64,000 bases of DNA from Symbiodinium microadriaticum (lineage: Eukaryota > Sar > Dinophyceae > Suessiales > Symbiodiniaceae), in assembly GCA_001939145.1 (NCBI GenBank), contig LSRX01000504.1:109002-173001 (forward strand). The letters run 5' to 3'. Within the stretch, counting starts at the first letter, position 1. Every line of letters starts with the position of its first letter. The position numbers were made by a program, and so were the translations under genes. Below the pieces are notes generated by a model. It saw only the letters and a program-made list of their open reading frames with translations, did no database searches and had not been told where the DNA came from. Shown here piece by piece: positions 30,142 through 41,399 of this stretch.

Positions 30142-30415
30142 CTAGTATAGTGTAACCCCAAACCCCGATTCTAACATAATGCTAGTAAAATAGACCCCAA
30201 AACCCTATTCTACCATATTTCTAGTATAATATGTCCCAAGACCTGATCCTACCATAATTCTAGTTTACATGCCTATTCTACCCTTTGCCATAAGTCTCGT
30301 ATAAATGGATGCCAAAGCCCTATTCTACCGTAGTTCTAGTATGATAAACCGACCCCGAAACCCTTGTCACCGTACTCTAGTATAATCTACCCCAAAACCC
30401 CATTCTAATCATCAA
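30142..30415. repeat. 7-unit minisatellite, 36-41 bp, derived from TIR family B
   Basis: Units start with CTAGTAT at 30142, 30182, 30221, 30260, 30296, 30336 and 30377. Each follows the plan CTAGTATAAT - CCCCAAAACCC - TATTCTACCATA, which is the right half of family B elements (CCCCAAAACC, TTATTCTAATTATTAAGG). Units differ by 15-30 percent, so the array is old. Confidence 0.8.
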
Positions 30416-30885
30416 TGGCTGGAAGACTACACCCAAAACCCTGAACCCAACGCCCCAAACACTAACCCCAAAACCCTTTGCCTCAGAGAGGTCTCATGGA
30501 TTTTCCAGCGGCGCCTAGTGGGCCGCCGCCCAAACTCTCGAACGAATGCACTGAGGCGGAGGCCACGCTAGGGTTTATTAGAGGGTTTAGGGTTCAGGGT
30601 TTAGGGTTTAGATCTACCTCTTAACCCTAAACCCTGCCATAACCCTAAACCGAGGGTGGAGAGGTTTAGGACCGTTTAGGATTTGCCTAGGGGCCTAGAG
30701 TAGCCAATGTACCCTGCAAAGAAGGGATATGACCCTTAAGCACTTGGTACATCTACCCTTTTTGAAGGTACCTTGGTTGCTTTAAACCCTGAGCCCTACA
30801 TCCCCAAGGTAGGAGACAGAGGCTTAAGAGGTGCGTTGTGCTATGAGTTCTTCAGGGTGTCAGGCTTTACCTAAAGCCCTAAAAG

Positions 30886-30951
30886 TAGGCAATATAAATG
30901 GCCCACAACCATAAAGGGCTATTAATTCTACATACTTTGGGGGTCCAGGTC
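30886..30951. repeat. dispersed repeat, copy 2
   Basis: AATGGCCCACAACCATAAAG, GGGCTATTAATT and ATACTTTGGGGGTCC align with 25186-25250. Confidence 0.6.
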
Positions 30952-31856
30952 GGAATTAGCGTTTCGGGTTCCGGGTTTAGGGATTAGGCTCTCGAGTTCC
31001 GGGTTGAGGGATTAGGGTTTCGGGTTTCGAGCTTTCTGGCAGTCTGTGTCTGGAAGCGGCTTTTCACTGCTGACAGATGTTCTTTTCAGTACCCTAAGCC
31101 ATGGGAGTTGTAGTTCATGATAATCTGAGCAGGGGTCCAAATCTCGTATATGGGTTTTAATGCAGTCGGCTGTCGAAGTTGGCTCAATGATTGCGGTGAC
31201 CTGTAAAACGATAGGGAGCGCCCTACAGACGATACCCTCAATTCAGCAATGCTACCAGTATAACTACAGTATAACCCCAGCTTCTTGTGGCGTTTAAGAG
31301 AGGTCTTCGGATTTAGGGTTTTGTGAGGGTGTCGAGGTTTTCGGGATGGAAGTTTTGGAAATGAGACGACGTCCCCAAATCGGACAGAACAACAACCAAA
31401 CACGACCCAAGATGTAGCCCCGAGTGGCTTAGATGGGCCGGTGGCCGTCCGTGTACTGCCTCAGTACTGCCCGAAAGCCGCAAAACTGAAGACTCCAACC
31501 ATCTCTAAACTCCCTAATCCATAGAAGCTATATAGACCTCAGGCTCGCGGTCTAGACACAACACCCACCCACCCCTGATTCATGTAACATTGGAAAATAA
31601 AAGTTCGTTCATTTACAGTTGGACTCTATTCACCTTTGCATGGCCTCGTGTTGTCGCTTACATTATCTGATATCACACCTAAACGAGTATCATGGTATCA
31701 CACGATGTACGACAAGTACAGAAGTAGAAGTTAACTTTTTAAAACTAAGTAGCACATATTTAATGTACGGTTAAGCCCCCCAAATTGGCACATGCTGGTT
31801 ACCGTTTGTCGTGTCACACAGTAATTTTGTCCGAGACAAGATACAAAGGCTCTTAG

Positions 31857-31965
31857 CATGTGCTGGGTACTGTTATAGTTGCTGTAGCCGCATGCGCTGG
31901 GTACTGCTATAGTTGCAGTAGCCTAACCCTAAAGCCCTAAAACTCGCATGTGCTGGTTGCCAACA
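31857..31965. repeat. tandem direct repeat GCATGTGCTGGGTACTG
   Basis: GCATGTGCTGGGTACTGTTA with TAGTTGCTGTAGCC recurs once (GCATGCGCTGGGTACTGCTA), and a third start (GCATGTGCTGGTTGCC) follows after a short telomere insert. Similar AGCAACCC/GGTA words occur at 42240-42340. Confidence 0.7.
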
Positions 31966-32221
31966 GATGTATCCCAGAATAGACTCTATAGTAAACACAG
32001 TAGTTGCTGTACAAGCTAAGCCGCGAAACGAGCAATGAACACACTTAATACGTGTAATCGTAACTACAAGACAGAAACAAGTCCCTAAACCCCAAACCCT
32101 AAACCCTAAACTCTAAACCCAAAACCATCATATTGTGAGTTTAATCGCTCGTCCAGGTCGCACATCTGCGATCAGCGCCAGCCGTCCAACTCAACGAAGA
32201 GGCCGGCCAAGAAGCTTTCAA

Positions 32222-32545
32222 TTCCAAGGAACAAGCTTTTGATCAACTCCAATGAATGACTTTTAATCAATTTTCACATATGAAGTGAAGATTTCATGGG
32301 AAAATCCTTCGATATAATCACTTTTGATCAACTCTCACGAATGAAATGAAGATTTCATCGGAAAATCCTAGAATATTCGTGAAAATTGATCTCTTTTGAT
32401 CAGTTCTTACGAAGGAAATGAAGATTTCATCGGAAAACCCCTGAATATTCGTGAAAACTGATCAAAATTGATCAATTGTCATGAATGAAATCAATGAATT
32501 CTTCGTGAGATTTGATCAAAAGTGAACAATTCTCACAAACGACTT
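32222..32545. repeat. AT-rich direct/inverted repeat cluster
   Basis: About 320 bp with three to four copies of a unit containing TTTTGATCAACTCTCACGAA, GAAATGAAGATTTCATCGGA and ATATTCGTGAAAATTGATCA. GATCAA/TTGATC and TCACGAA/TTCGTGA are arranged as inverted repeats. The centre GAAATGAAGATTTCATC is itself near-palindromic. The composition is distinct from everything around it; no ORF. Confidence 0.8.
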
Positions 32546-32560
32546 AAGGTTTAGATGCAT

Positions 32561-32664
32561 ATGGGTAGTTTTCTATATTAGGTTCCCTTTGGGGTCCTTT
32601 TTATAAGGGTGCCGTACTATATTGGGACCTAAAAGGGGACCCTAATTTAGAAAGCTACCCATAT
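32561..32664. mobile_element. TIR element, family A
   Basis: ATGGGTAGTTTTCTATATTA and TAATTTAGAAAGCTACCCAT are inverted ends. The interior reads in the opposite orientation to the copy at 11246 (AAGGGTGCCGTACTATATTG). ATAT follows the right end. Confidence 0.85.
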
Positions 32665-32804
32665 AGTACCCTTATATAAAGTCTACAGAAACCCTTATAG
32701 ATCCCTTTAAGAAACCCTTTATAATATGATAAAGAGTGTTTAAGTTCCAGTCGAAGGACGAGCTGGCCAGGAGGCCCTTTCTCCCTGAACGCCAACACGT
32801 AGGG

Positions 32805-33043
32805 TTGAGGGTTGAGGGTCTAGGGTGTAGGGTTTAGGGTTTATGGTTTAGGGGTTTAGGGTTTAGGGTTTAGGGTTTAGGGTGTAGAGTTTAGGGTTTA
32901 GGGTTTAGGGTGTAGGGTTTAGGGTGTAGGGTTTAGGGTTTAGGGTGTAGGGTTTAGGGTTTAGGGTTTAGGGTGTAGGGTTTAGGTGTTTAGGGTTTAG
33001 GGTTTAGGGTTTAGGGTGTAGGGTTTAGGGTTTAGGGTTTAGA
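32805..33043. repeat. TTTAGGG/GTGTAGGG array
   Basis: About 34 heptamers in one orientation. A GTGTAGGG-type variant recurs every third to fifth unit, so higher-order repetition exists. Confidence 0.93.
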
Positions 33044-33600
33044 CCTTGACTAGCCCTAAAAGCCAAGGCCCAAAGCCCACAACCGTAACCCTAAACTTAC
33101 ATCTAAAACCCTAACCCAGAGAAGCCCTTAATGAAGAACTCTTAAAGGAACCCTGAAAGGAACTGTGTGTGCTTCGTTGGGTTGGTGGTTTGGGGTTGAG
33201 GTCTATTGGGTAGGTTTTCGGAAATATGGGTTGGATCACTGGAAATAGTTATTCCATGTCTCGTTGTCAAGAGTGTTTGGTCTTGAGGTCATATTCCTGA
33301 TGGAAACTTGCAGCAACTGCCCACTAATCAGGACATGTTGCGCCGCCTGATATGCACTGGTCCTTCGTAGCAAATACTACTGTAACGATGTATACCTCAA
33401 CTTTGGAAGTTATGCAGGTATATATTGTATATCTATAGATATGAGTCGTTTTTTCGAATGAAACGCGCACTTGCTGCTAAACCTGAACCCCATTGGCGTG
33501 AACTAAAGGTGGCGTGGTTTAGGCTGGGTCCTTCCATCCACACAGCCTGACCCCTGAAGCCCCCTGAAGCCCTAGCTTCATGGTTAGGGTTTAGGGCTTA

Positions 33601-34500
33601 GGGCTTCAGAGCTTTATGGGTTTAGGGTTTAGGGTTTAGGGCTTCAGAGCTTTATGGGTTTAGGGTTTAGGGTTTAGGGCTTCAGAGCTTTATGGGTTTA
33701 GGGTTTAGGGTTTAGGGCTTCAGAGCTTTATGGGTTTAGGGTTTAGGGTTTAGGGCTTCAGAGCTTTATGGGTTTAGGGTTTAGGGTTTAGGGCTTCAGA
33801 GCTTTATGGGTTTAGGGTTTAGGGTTTAGGGCTTCAGAGCTTTATGGGTTTAGGGTTTAGGGTTTAGGGCTTCAGAGCTTTATGGGTTTAGGGTTTAGGG
33901 TTTAGGGCTTCAGAGCTTTATGGGTTTAGGGTTTAGGGTTTAGGGCTTCAGAGCTTTATGGGTTTAGGGTTTAGGGTTTAGGGCTTCAGAGCTTTATGGG
34001 TTTAGGGTTTAGGGTTTAGGGCTTCAGAGCTTTATGGGTTTAGGGTTTAGGGTTTAGGGCTTCAGAGCTTTATGGGTTTAGGGTTTAGGGTTTAGGGCTT
34101 CAGAGCTTTATGGGTTTAGGGTTTAGGGTTTAGGGCTTCAGAGCTTTATGGGTTTAGGGTTTAGGGTTTAGGGCTTCAGAGCTTTATGGGTTTAGGGTTT
34201 AGGGTTTAGGGCTTCAGAGCTTTATGGGTTTAGGGTTTAGGGTTTAGGGCTTCAGAGCTTTATGGGTTTAGGGTTTAGGGTTTAGGGCTTCAGAGCTTTA
34301 TGGGTTTAGGGTTTAGGGTTTAGGGCTTCAGAGCTTTATGGGTTTAGGGTTTAGGGTTTAGGGCTTCAGAGCTTTATGGGTTTAGGGTTTAGGGTTTAGG
34401 GCTTCAGAGCTTTATGGGTTTAGGGTTTAGGGTTTAGGGCTTCAGAGCTTTATGGGTTTAGGGTTTAGGGTTTAGGGCTTCAGAGCTTTATGGGTTTAGG
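33601..34500. repeat. 38-bp satellite, 24 near-identical copies
   Basis: The unit is GGGCTTCAGAGCTTTAT (17 bp) plus three TTTAGGG-register heptamers (21 bp). The 17-bp core starts at 33601 and every 38 bp to 34475. I see no substitution between units, which implies recent amplification or strong homogenisation. The last unit runs into the ORF at 34490. Confidence 0.97.
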
Positions 34501-34792
34501 GTTTCGGGTTTTCGGGCGGGAGCTTTATAATCCTTTAACAAGCCCTGCGCCTAAAACGCCCAGTTACTCGTGGTCTTGGCCACCGAACAGTACAAGTTGG
34601 ATGGGACATGGGCGTGGAGGCTTAGCTCATCAAGCAGCGCCACCGTTCCCAGATTCGCGCACCAAACAGGGCCAGCAGCTAATCCAACTACGGCAGGACC
34701 ATGCCCACAACCGCTTAGCACACGCAACATGGGCTGCCGCCGTGGCGGCCAAGCTGAAGGACGGGGAAATCCTCACCAAGAGAAGGGTTCAG
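34490..34792 (+). CDS. candidate exon 1 before a telomere-repeat intron
   Basis: After telomere-like codons the frame reads PAPKTPSYSWSWPPNSTSWM, GHGRGGLAHQAAPPFPDSRT, KQGQQLIQLRQDHAHNRLAH and ATWAAAVAAKLKDGEILTKR. The last codon, CAG (34790-34792), is followed by GTTTGAGG. Removing 34793-34854 joins it in frame to the next island. Helical Ala/Lys-rich composition; no family recognised. Confidence 0.4.
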
Positions 34793-34854
34793 GTTTGAGG
34801 TTTTAGGGGTTTAGGGGTTTAGGAGTTTAGGGGTTTAGGGGTTTAGGGGTTTAG
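34793..34854 (+). other. candidate 62-bp intron made of telomere repeat
   Basis: Begins GTTTGAGG and ends TTTAG. Nearly all of it is TTTAGGGG octamers. Splicing at these GT and AG sites keeps the reading frame from exon 34490-34792 into 34855-35043. Inferred; no transcript seen. Confidence 0.35.
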
Positions 34855-35043
34855 GGTTTACCGAAACCACATGGTCAGATAGGCCACCTCGAGGCTGCGG
34901 TCCAGGCAGAGGTAGCCAAAAAGCTGCCCGACAAACAGCATGGCGTAAGACTTGCTGAGTGGGGGCATTTAGCCCATGCTCTGTGCAGGGTTGCGGAGGG
35001 TTCTCGCGCGAATGTTGGAACCCTAAACCCTAAACCTGAATAA
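34855..35043 (+). CDS. candidate exon 2 after telomere-repeat intron
   Basis: The frame reads PKPHGQIGHLEAAVQAEVAK, KLPDKQHGVRLAEWGHLAHA and LCRVAEGSRANVG, then telomere-derived residues to TAA at 35041. Both islands share an Ala/His/Lys-rich helical style. A 36-codon minus-strand frame also exists here and is considered the shadow. Confidence 0.42.
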   Translation, partial: GLPKPHGQIGHLEAAVQAEVAKKLPDKQHGVRLAEWGHLAHALCRVAEGSRANVGTLNPKPE

Positions 35044-35551
35044 CCCTAAGCCCTATATCCTAAACCCTAAACCCTGGACCTGATTTTGCGCAGCACGTAT
35101 CAAGCGGATGCGCGTTTCGGCCTTGCCTTCCGCGGAGCTTTTGGAATGTCCGCTCCCGTTCTCCTGGGAAGACGCCCCCACCACCTCGACAGTTCCCAGG
35201 CGCCATTCAGACCCCAAACCCTGCGGTTTAGGGTTTAGGGTTTAGGGCCCAGGGTCTCTGGGGCTCATTGACACCCGCGGGCCTGAAGACTTTCGGGTTT
35301 AGGGTTTAGGATTTAGGGTTTAAGGGTTTAGGGTGTAGGGTTTAGGGTTTAGGGTTTAGGGTTTACAGTTCCGAAAAGACCGTTTAACCCAAGTGCACCT
35401 TAAGCCACAAAATTCCGCCACAAAAGCCTTAAATGCTGAAGAAGAAGCCCAAAACTCCAAGGCCTGAGCACCCTAAGCCCGGACACCCTTGTCTCTCCAC
35501 GACCCGGATATGCCACAGCCTACATGGACTCGAGTTCAGGAGGCGATATTC

Positions 35552-35661
35552 ATATGGGTAGTTCTCTAACTTCGTGTCCCTTTCTAGAGTCCCTTTTTAT
35601 AAGGGTGCTGTACTATATTGGGGACTTCAAAAAGAGACCCTCATTTAGAGCGGTACCCATG
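35552..35661. mobile_element. TIR element, family A
   Basis: CATATGGGTAGTTCTCTAAC at the left, CATTTAGAGCGGTACCCATG at the right, interior AAGGGTGCTGTACTATATTG. Orientation as at 32561. Confidence 0.85.
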
Positions 35662-36139
35662 TCAGAAGAAGGAGCATCGTGGAGCAGGTAACGCATTATA
35701 CAATCGGCATCCGACACCCTAAGCCCCTCATCTCGAATCCCTGAACCAAGCCCTAACCCCCCGGGAGCTTGAAGCCCACAAGATCTAAACCCGGACCCTT
35801 GCAGCCCTGAGCCCAACATCAACAACCCTAAACTCCAAACTACAAATTGCTTTACAAAATCCTTCATCAATGCTGTTATAAACTCAGAAATGCCCTGTAA
35901 CGCCCGAAATCAATAGACCCTACCCCCCCCCCCCCCCNAATCCTTGTAAAACCCTTCAAAAAGCGTTTATTCAGACCCGTTAAAATTAAAGCCTTTCTAG
36001 GAAACCTGAAAGGTTATAGCCATGATTGGTTGAAAATTGAACTATACACAACAGGTGGTGGCCCTAAATGCTACACCCTGAGTAGGGCTCCCGTCGGCCG
36101 TACCCACGTGCAGACGGAAAAGAGCCCTCAAAACAAGCA

Positions 36140-36550
36140 CCTAAACCCTAAACCCCAAACCCCAGACCCTAAACCCCTAAACCTTAAACCCTAAACCCTA
36201 GACCCTAAACCCCTAAACCTTAAACCCTAAACCCTAAACCCCTAAACCCCTAAACCTTAAACCCTAAACCCTAAACCAATAAACCCTACAGCAGTAGTTC
36301 CAGCGAGCCGCGGGAAGGCGGCAGTCTCGGCACTGCGATCACACCGCCTTTTGGGCCTGTCTCATTGGGTTTTGGGCTTTTAGGGTTTTTAGGGTTTAGG
36401 TTTTAGGGTTTAGGGTTTAGGGTTTTGGGTTTAGGGCTTAGGGTTTAGGGTTTAGGTTTAAGGCCTTAGGGCTTAGGGCTTAGGGTTCAGGGTTTAGGGT
36501 TTGGGTTTAGGGCTTAGGATTTAGGGTTTTGGGTTTAGGGCTTAGAGTAG
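36140..36550. repeat. converging telomere tracts
   Basis: CCCTAAA-type units (36140-36292, with a duplicated CCCTAGACCCTAAACCCC block) and TTTAGGG-type units (36365-36550) face each other across 70 bp of unique sequence. Confidence 0.92.
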
Positions 36551-37147
36551 AGGATTTTAGGGAACCCGGGGTCGTATACTAAGACCCTGTAGCCCTATAA
36601 TGAGCTCCAGGCCCGTGAGGTTTTATTTGGGCTTTGTGAGTGCAGCAAGCTGTGTGCTGCTTTGGGTAAAGGGGGTTTCTATAGGGTCTTCATACGGTGT
36701 TTGAGGTCTTTGCAATAGTGCTTCCCAGGGTTTTCCGCGGTTTTTGCCAGAGGCTTACTTCATGTTTTGTTTAAGGTTTGGTGTTCCGGGGGCTTGAGGG
36801 TAGGAACAGGGGTCAACATATGATTTCTAATCGTCTTAAGCATTATCTGCCTAGCCTAGGGCGTACCCTAAGCCCTACACCCTACACGCTTGAAACATCT
36901 GTCGTAATCTTTTTGGTTTTGAACCGTTCTTATCCCATCTGGCTCAGGGCTCCACGAAACCAACATCGTAGTGTTGAAAGTCCATGGAAGTATCGTTTGT
37001 ACTTGGGCTTCTATTGGGTCTTGGAGGGGCGGGGGTTTGTATGTGAGGGGGTTTAATGTGAGGGGTATTGATGAGTGTAGACAGGGATCTTTGCAGGGAA
37101 AAAAACTTTCAAACACCTTCAAATACATTCAGAGGCCCTCGAATGCA

Positions 37148-37375
37148 GACACCCTAAACCCTAAACCCTAAACCCTAACCCTAAACCCCCCTAAACCCTA
37201 AACCCTAAACCGATCATGAACCCGGCTGTTTGAAGCTCTCCAAGCTTCGCAGGCCCTGGGAAGCTCCTGGTTGATGTTTAGATTGGGTTTGGGGTTTAGG
37301 GTTTAGGGTTTAGGGTTTAGATTGGGTTAAGGGTTTAGGGTTTAGGGTTTAGATTGGGTTTAGGGTTTAGGGTTT
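37148..37375. repeat. telomere tracts, both orientations
   Basis: CCCTAAA units at 37148-37212. TTTAGGG units at 37284-37375 include a 42-bp block (TTTAGATTGGGTT plus TTTAGGG units) repeated about two and a half times. Confidence 0.9.
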
Positions 37376-38899
37376 TGGGCAGTAGATGGGTCCAGGGGAT
37401 AGTTTCAAGCGCTTTTTGCAGTATTTCAGCACTGGGGGTGGCCACCAGCCGGGGTGTACAGGAGTTCTATGAGATGTCTGTGAGTGCTTCGGCACTTTCA
37501 TAGTAATCGGGTTGACTAGAACTCAAAACCCTATCGCTTGCCAGACTCCGGGTAGGGTTCATTTAGGGTTTTTTTGGGGTTTGGGCTTCGGGGCCTTTGG
37601 GTTCATGGGAATTGCCGTTTAAGTTTAAGGCTGACATAGATTAGATGCAATCTTGCATCCACGCGGTCGGCTTCGCATAGCCCCTAAACCCAAAACACGA
37701 AGGCCTTAAGCCCTAGACACCACTACCCCCAATACCCTAAACCCCTAAACCAACCAACAACCCCTGGATCCCAACACACTTTCTCGAGGCTTTGGGAGGC
37801 TCCCACGTCTTTTTGTGATTGGCATGTGGCAGAGGTTTTAGAACGAGTGAATGGCAAAGAGTCTACAACAGGCATGACTAGAATGGCCAGTGCGAATTTT
37901 TCTGTAACTAGCCACTCGAGCCATATAATCATGACAGCACGCCGAAGATAGAACCAGGGACGAGTCTAGCTGGGAGGCGCAGAGAATTATCGTGAACTCA
38001 ACCCTAGACCCTACAACCCCAAAGCCCTAAACCCCCAAACCCCAAACCCTAAACACCTGAATTAAGCTATTAATCGAAACCAAAACAGGCTTATGAATAT
38101 CAGCTAAACCCCGCTAAACACCTAAACCGAAGTACCTTCGTCTTCCTTCCCAAGGCTCCTCAATTTCGGTGCAGTCTTCGGCGAAATCATCGATGAAACA
38201 GAGCGCCTTCGGGCGATTGCTTGAGGTCACTGGGCGGCGCTTGGGGTTCGCTGCAGGGGTGTGAGTTTATGGGTTCACGGGTTTAGGGGTATGCCAAAAC
38301 CCTTGAACCCTAAACTCTAAATCTAGGGTTTAGGGTTTAGGATCTAGTGTTCTTATCATGGCAAAGTTTACGTCGGCGTACATCCGACTACCAGCGAAGC
38401 CATGCCCCAGCCACGTCAATCCACTAGGATCCCATTTTGGGTTTAGGGTTGGGATATATAGCTTCCCAGAGCATCGATACCCCAGCCATGTTGACGCCCT
38501 CTGGGTTTAGTTGGTAGTAATGGTGGCAGTATGAGGAGATTGGACGCGCAGCTCTTTGCAACTACTGTGTTGCAAGGTGTTGCCGACCCAACATCGCCCA
38601 AACCCTAAACTAAACTCTAAACCCTTCCTTCCTAGATATATTGGAGCTCGAGTCATGAGCTTCAAACCCCTGAAGATAAAGGGGGTCAGGGAGTTCTGTA
38701 GCCCGCAATAGCTTACTTTTCCAAATGGGATGCATAAAGGAAGGCAAAGTTTCTGGTCCCAAAATCTCAACCCGGAATTTGGTTCGCAATGGGGTGTACG
38801 GTTCACAGGTGTGCGGGGTGCGGCCATGGCAATGGCTTACGACTCCGAAAGCCAGTCTCAGCAACAAGAAAGACCTTTCTTGCCCTCCTTTGCCTCCAG

Positions 38900-38971
38900 A
38901 TGAATTTCGCGGCCAATGCGGAGAAAGCGGATGGGGAGACGATGAATGAACAGCAACTGGAGCTGGACTGA
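38900..38971 (+). CDS. exon-like island after strong acceptor
   Basis: TTGCCCTCCTTTGCCTCCAG ends at 38899, a textbook pyrimidine-rich acceptor. The frame then reads MNFAANAEKADGETMNEQQL then ELD and TGA. The upstream part of the frame is also open. No family recognised. Confidence 0.42.
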   Translation: MNFAANAEKADGETMNEQQLELD

Positions 38972-39029
38972 TGCCCAGCCTGAGCTGCCAAGCTGAGCTC
39001 GAGCTGCCAAGCGGCTTCGAGGCCGTGGT

Positions 39030-39119
39030 CAGGGTCTATGCTATATCATAATATATAGTATATTATATCATAATATAATATACAATGATAGAATAGAGTA
39101 GAATAGGATATAATATAAT
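39030..39119. other. AT-rich stretch
   Basis: TATATCATAATATA and GAATAGAGTAGAATAGG words immediately before the ATG at 39120; could be an intron end or promoter-like sequence, undecided. Confidence 0.5.
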
Positions 39120-39260
39120 ATGGACGATGGTTCGGAAGTGGACCCGAGGCACATGACCAGGTGCCAGGACTACTGTGAGCAGATCCGAGCTCTGCTTGTG
39201 GCTGATGATGACGAGAGCGAAGATGGTCAGGATAGAGAGACGACCATCATGAAACTTGTG
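39120..39260 (+). CDS. N-terminal exon-like ORF before ATC array
   Basis: ATG at 39120 reads MDDGSEVDPRHMTRCQDYCE, QIRALLVADDDESEDGQDRE and TTIMKLV, then enters the ATC microsatellite (Ile/Thr runs). The first 43 residues are compositionally normal and acidic. The coding part probably ends before about 39255. Confidence 0.42.
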
Positions 39261-39261
39261 A

Positions 39262-39292
39262 TCATCATCATCACCATCACCATCACCATCAC

Positions 39293-39330
<38 letters not shown>

Positions 39331-39495
39331 CTTTCATCACAATCACCACCATCGTCACCATCTCACTATCATCACCATCACTGATTCATCATCGTCATCA
39401 CCACCATCAACATCAACATCAACATCAAGATCATCGTCTTCTCTTCTTCATCATCATCATCATCATCATCATCACCATCGCCATTCTCATCATGC
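39262..39495. repeat. (ATC)n microsatellite, interrupted
   Basis: ATC/ACC/CATC triplets in several blocks. The fourth large ATC/CAT array in the window (others near 20.6, 29.1 and 61.4 kb). Confidence 0.93.
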
Positions 39496-39528
39496 TGGTG
39501 ATAAGGACCTGGATCATGTCCTTGGCCA

Positions 39529-39925
39529 TTGGGGCCACAAGTAAGAGTCGTCGCTATGGTATCAGATGGTGATCATGGTGACGGCTTGTTGATGGCTGCA
39601 GAATGCGTGAGGAGCATTTTTTCACCCCCATCAGCCTCATTAAACTACACCCTCACCCAAGTTCTCAAGCCTACAGCCGTACCCCTCCCGAGCCCTCTTG
39701 TTGGCAATTCCGCTAGAGCTGAACATGAACCCAGATCTCAGAAGCTGTGTGCCCTCAACCCTGAACCCGCAGGCACCCCCTGCCCCACTAAAGCCTACGT
39801 CGACGGCCAAGGAGCTGCAATCTCTGAAGGCGCACTTGGGATCTGAGGGTTTGTTGACGCAGGTCGAGGGAGCTTCGTACGAATTGCTGGGGTTGAAAGG
39901 GCATGGTAGGCACTTTGAACCCTAA
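39529..39925 (+). CDS. hypothetical coding region, two overlapping frames
   Basis: Frame 1 (39529-39846) reads MGPQVRVVAMVSDGDHGDGL then LMAAECVRSIFSPPSASLNY. A second frame ending at 39925 reads PTSTAKELQSLKAHLGSEGL, LTQVEGASYELLGLKGHGRH and FEP. The change of best frame near 39.65-39.7 kb suggests an intron or frameshift. No family recognised. Confidence 0.38.
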
Positions 39926-40054
39926 ACCCTAAACCGCACTTTCGAAACTGTGCCATTCGTTGCGTCGGCCCTTGTGTCCTTTGCCATCCCAAGCCATAAA
40001 CTCCAAACTAAGCCATACCCTGAACCCGCAACTACAAGCCACAAGCCTCAACCG

Positions 40055-40175
40055 TAAAACCCTAAACCCTAAACCCTAAAACCCTTAAACCCTAAAGCCC
40101 TAAAACCCTAAAACCCTAAAACCCTAAAGCACTAAAACCCTAAAACCCCAAAACCCTAAAACCCTAAGCCCCGTA
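40055..40175. repeat. CCCTAAA/CCCTAAAA tract
   Basis: About 16 units, mostly 8-bp CCCTAAAA, a telomere-length variant. Confidence 0.93.
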
Positions 40176-41399
40176 AAAAAGCGAAGCCCAAGCTGTTGTG
40201 GGGGCACTTTAGGGCTGCAGGGTTGCAAAAGGGTGTATAAGGGGTTTCGCTGCTTTATCTCAGGAAGATACCGGTTTAGGGTTTAGGGTTTACGGTGTAG
40301 GGTGCAGGGTGTAGGGTCTAGGGGTCGAGGTATATATATTAAATATAAGTTGTAGCCTGTACTGCTTGCTGTATCACCGGATTTTGGACAAAGAGCCAGA
40401 AACCCTAAACCCTAAACCCAGGGCATCCCCACTTTTGGGAGTGGCACAGCTGCGGCAACTAGCTCCACCTTCCGTCGGCAGAACAGATTCGCACCAGTTC
40501 ATCTAATTCAGCCATGCTGAAGGCCACCTGCCTCATTTCGAAAATATCTAGTGTTTTTTTTTGGTGGTGGTTTCGGCTTGCTTATTGCATTGGGTTCTTT
40601 TTAAATCTCCTGGCAGTCTCGAGTAAGTTTTACCCTCAGGTCAACTTCCAGCCGCCGCTCCAAAACCCAAGCCTCCACGGCGCATGTCCTAAAGCTTCAG
40701 GTTTTTAGGGATAGGGTTTAGGGTTTAGGGCAAGCAAACCCTGAACCCTGAACCCCTAAACCCCTAAACCCCTCAACCCTGAACCCCTAAACCCCTCAAG
40801 CCTAAACCCCTAAACCCCTCAACCCCTGCACACCTAAACCCCTAAACCGTTGGGGGTTCCTTCAACCCTCAGCCTCATGCTTGCTCCCGCCGAAGGAGAA
40901 GCTGCAGCATGCCCCTTGCCATGGAGTGGTGCTTGGGGTTTGGGGTTTAGGGTTTAGGATTTAGGATTCAGGGTTTAGGGTTTAGGGTTTGGGGTTTAGG
41001 GTTTAGGGTTTAGGGTTTGGGGTTTGGGGTTTAGGGTTTAGGGTTTAGGGCAGAGTCTCGACATTTTGGGGTTCTGACCTCGCAAATGGCCGTACGGTAG
41101 GTTTCCTAAGCCGTTATAAAGCCTCAACCCTAAAGCGTTGTTGTCTGGGATTTCGGTTTGGGTGAGGAGGTGCATTCCTAATGGTCCCCTCTTTTAGGGA
41201 CCTGTACAAACATCTCCCTAAAACCCCTAAAAAAACCCCTAAACCCTTAAACCCTAAACACCCCAAACCACCCTCTTTGATAGGACTTTTTTTTTACCCT
41301 AAGCCCTAAACCCTAAAGCTCCTGTGCCCTCCGAATCTGCTGTTAGAGAACCTCGGGCCTCGCATTTGGGCACAGGGCGACGAGATCCAAGCACCCTGA

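Noticed and set aside
33601..34500. CRISPR array (regular repeats)
   Set aside because: Unit and 'spacer' are both identical in all copies and made of telomere heptamers; it is a satellite, not repeat plus variable spacers.
34858..34968. 36-aa minus-strand ORF (MPPLSKSYAMLFVGQLFGYL...)
   Set aside because: Antisense to a longer plus-strand frame that can be joined in frame to its neighbour; its stop is only telomere sequence. Kept as shadow.
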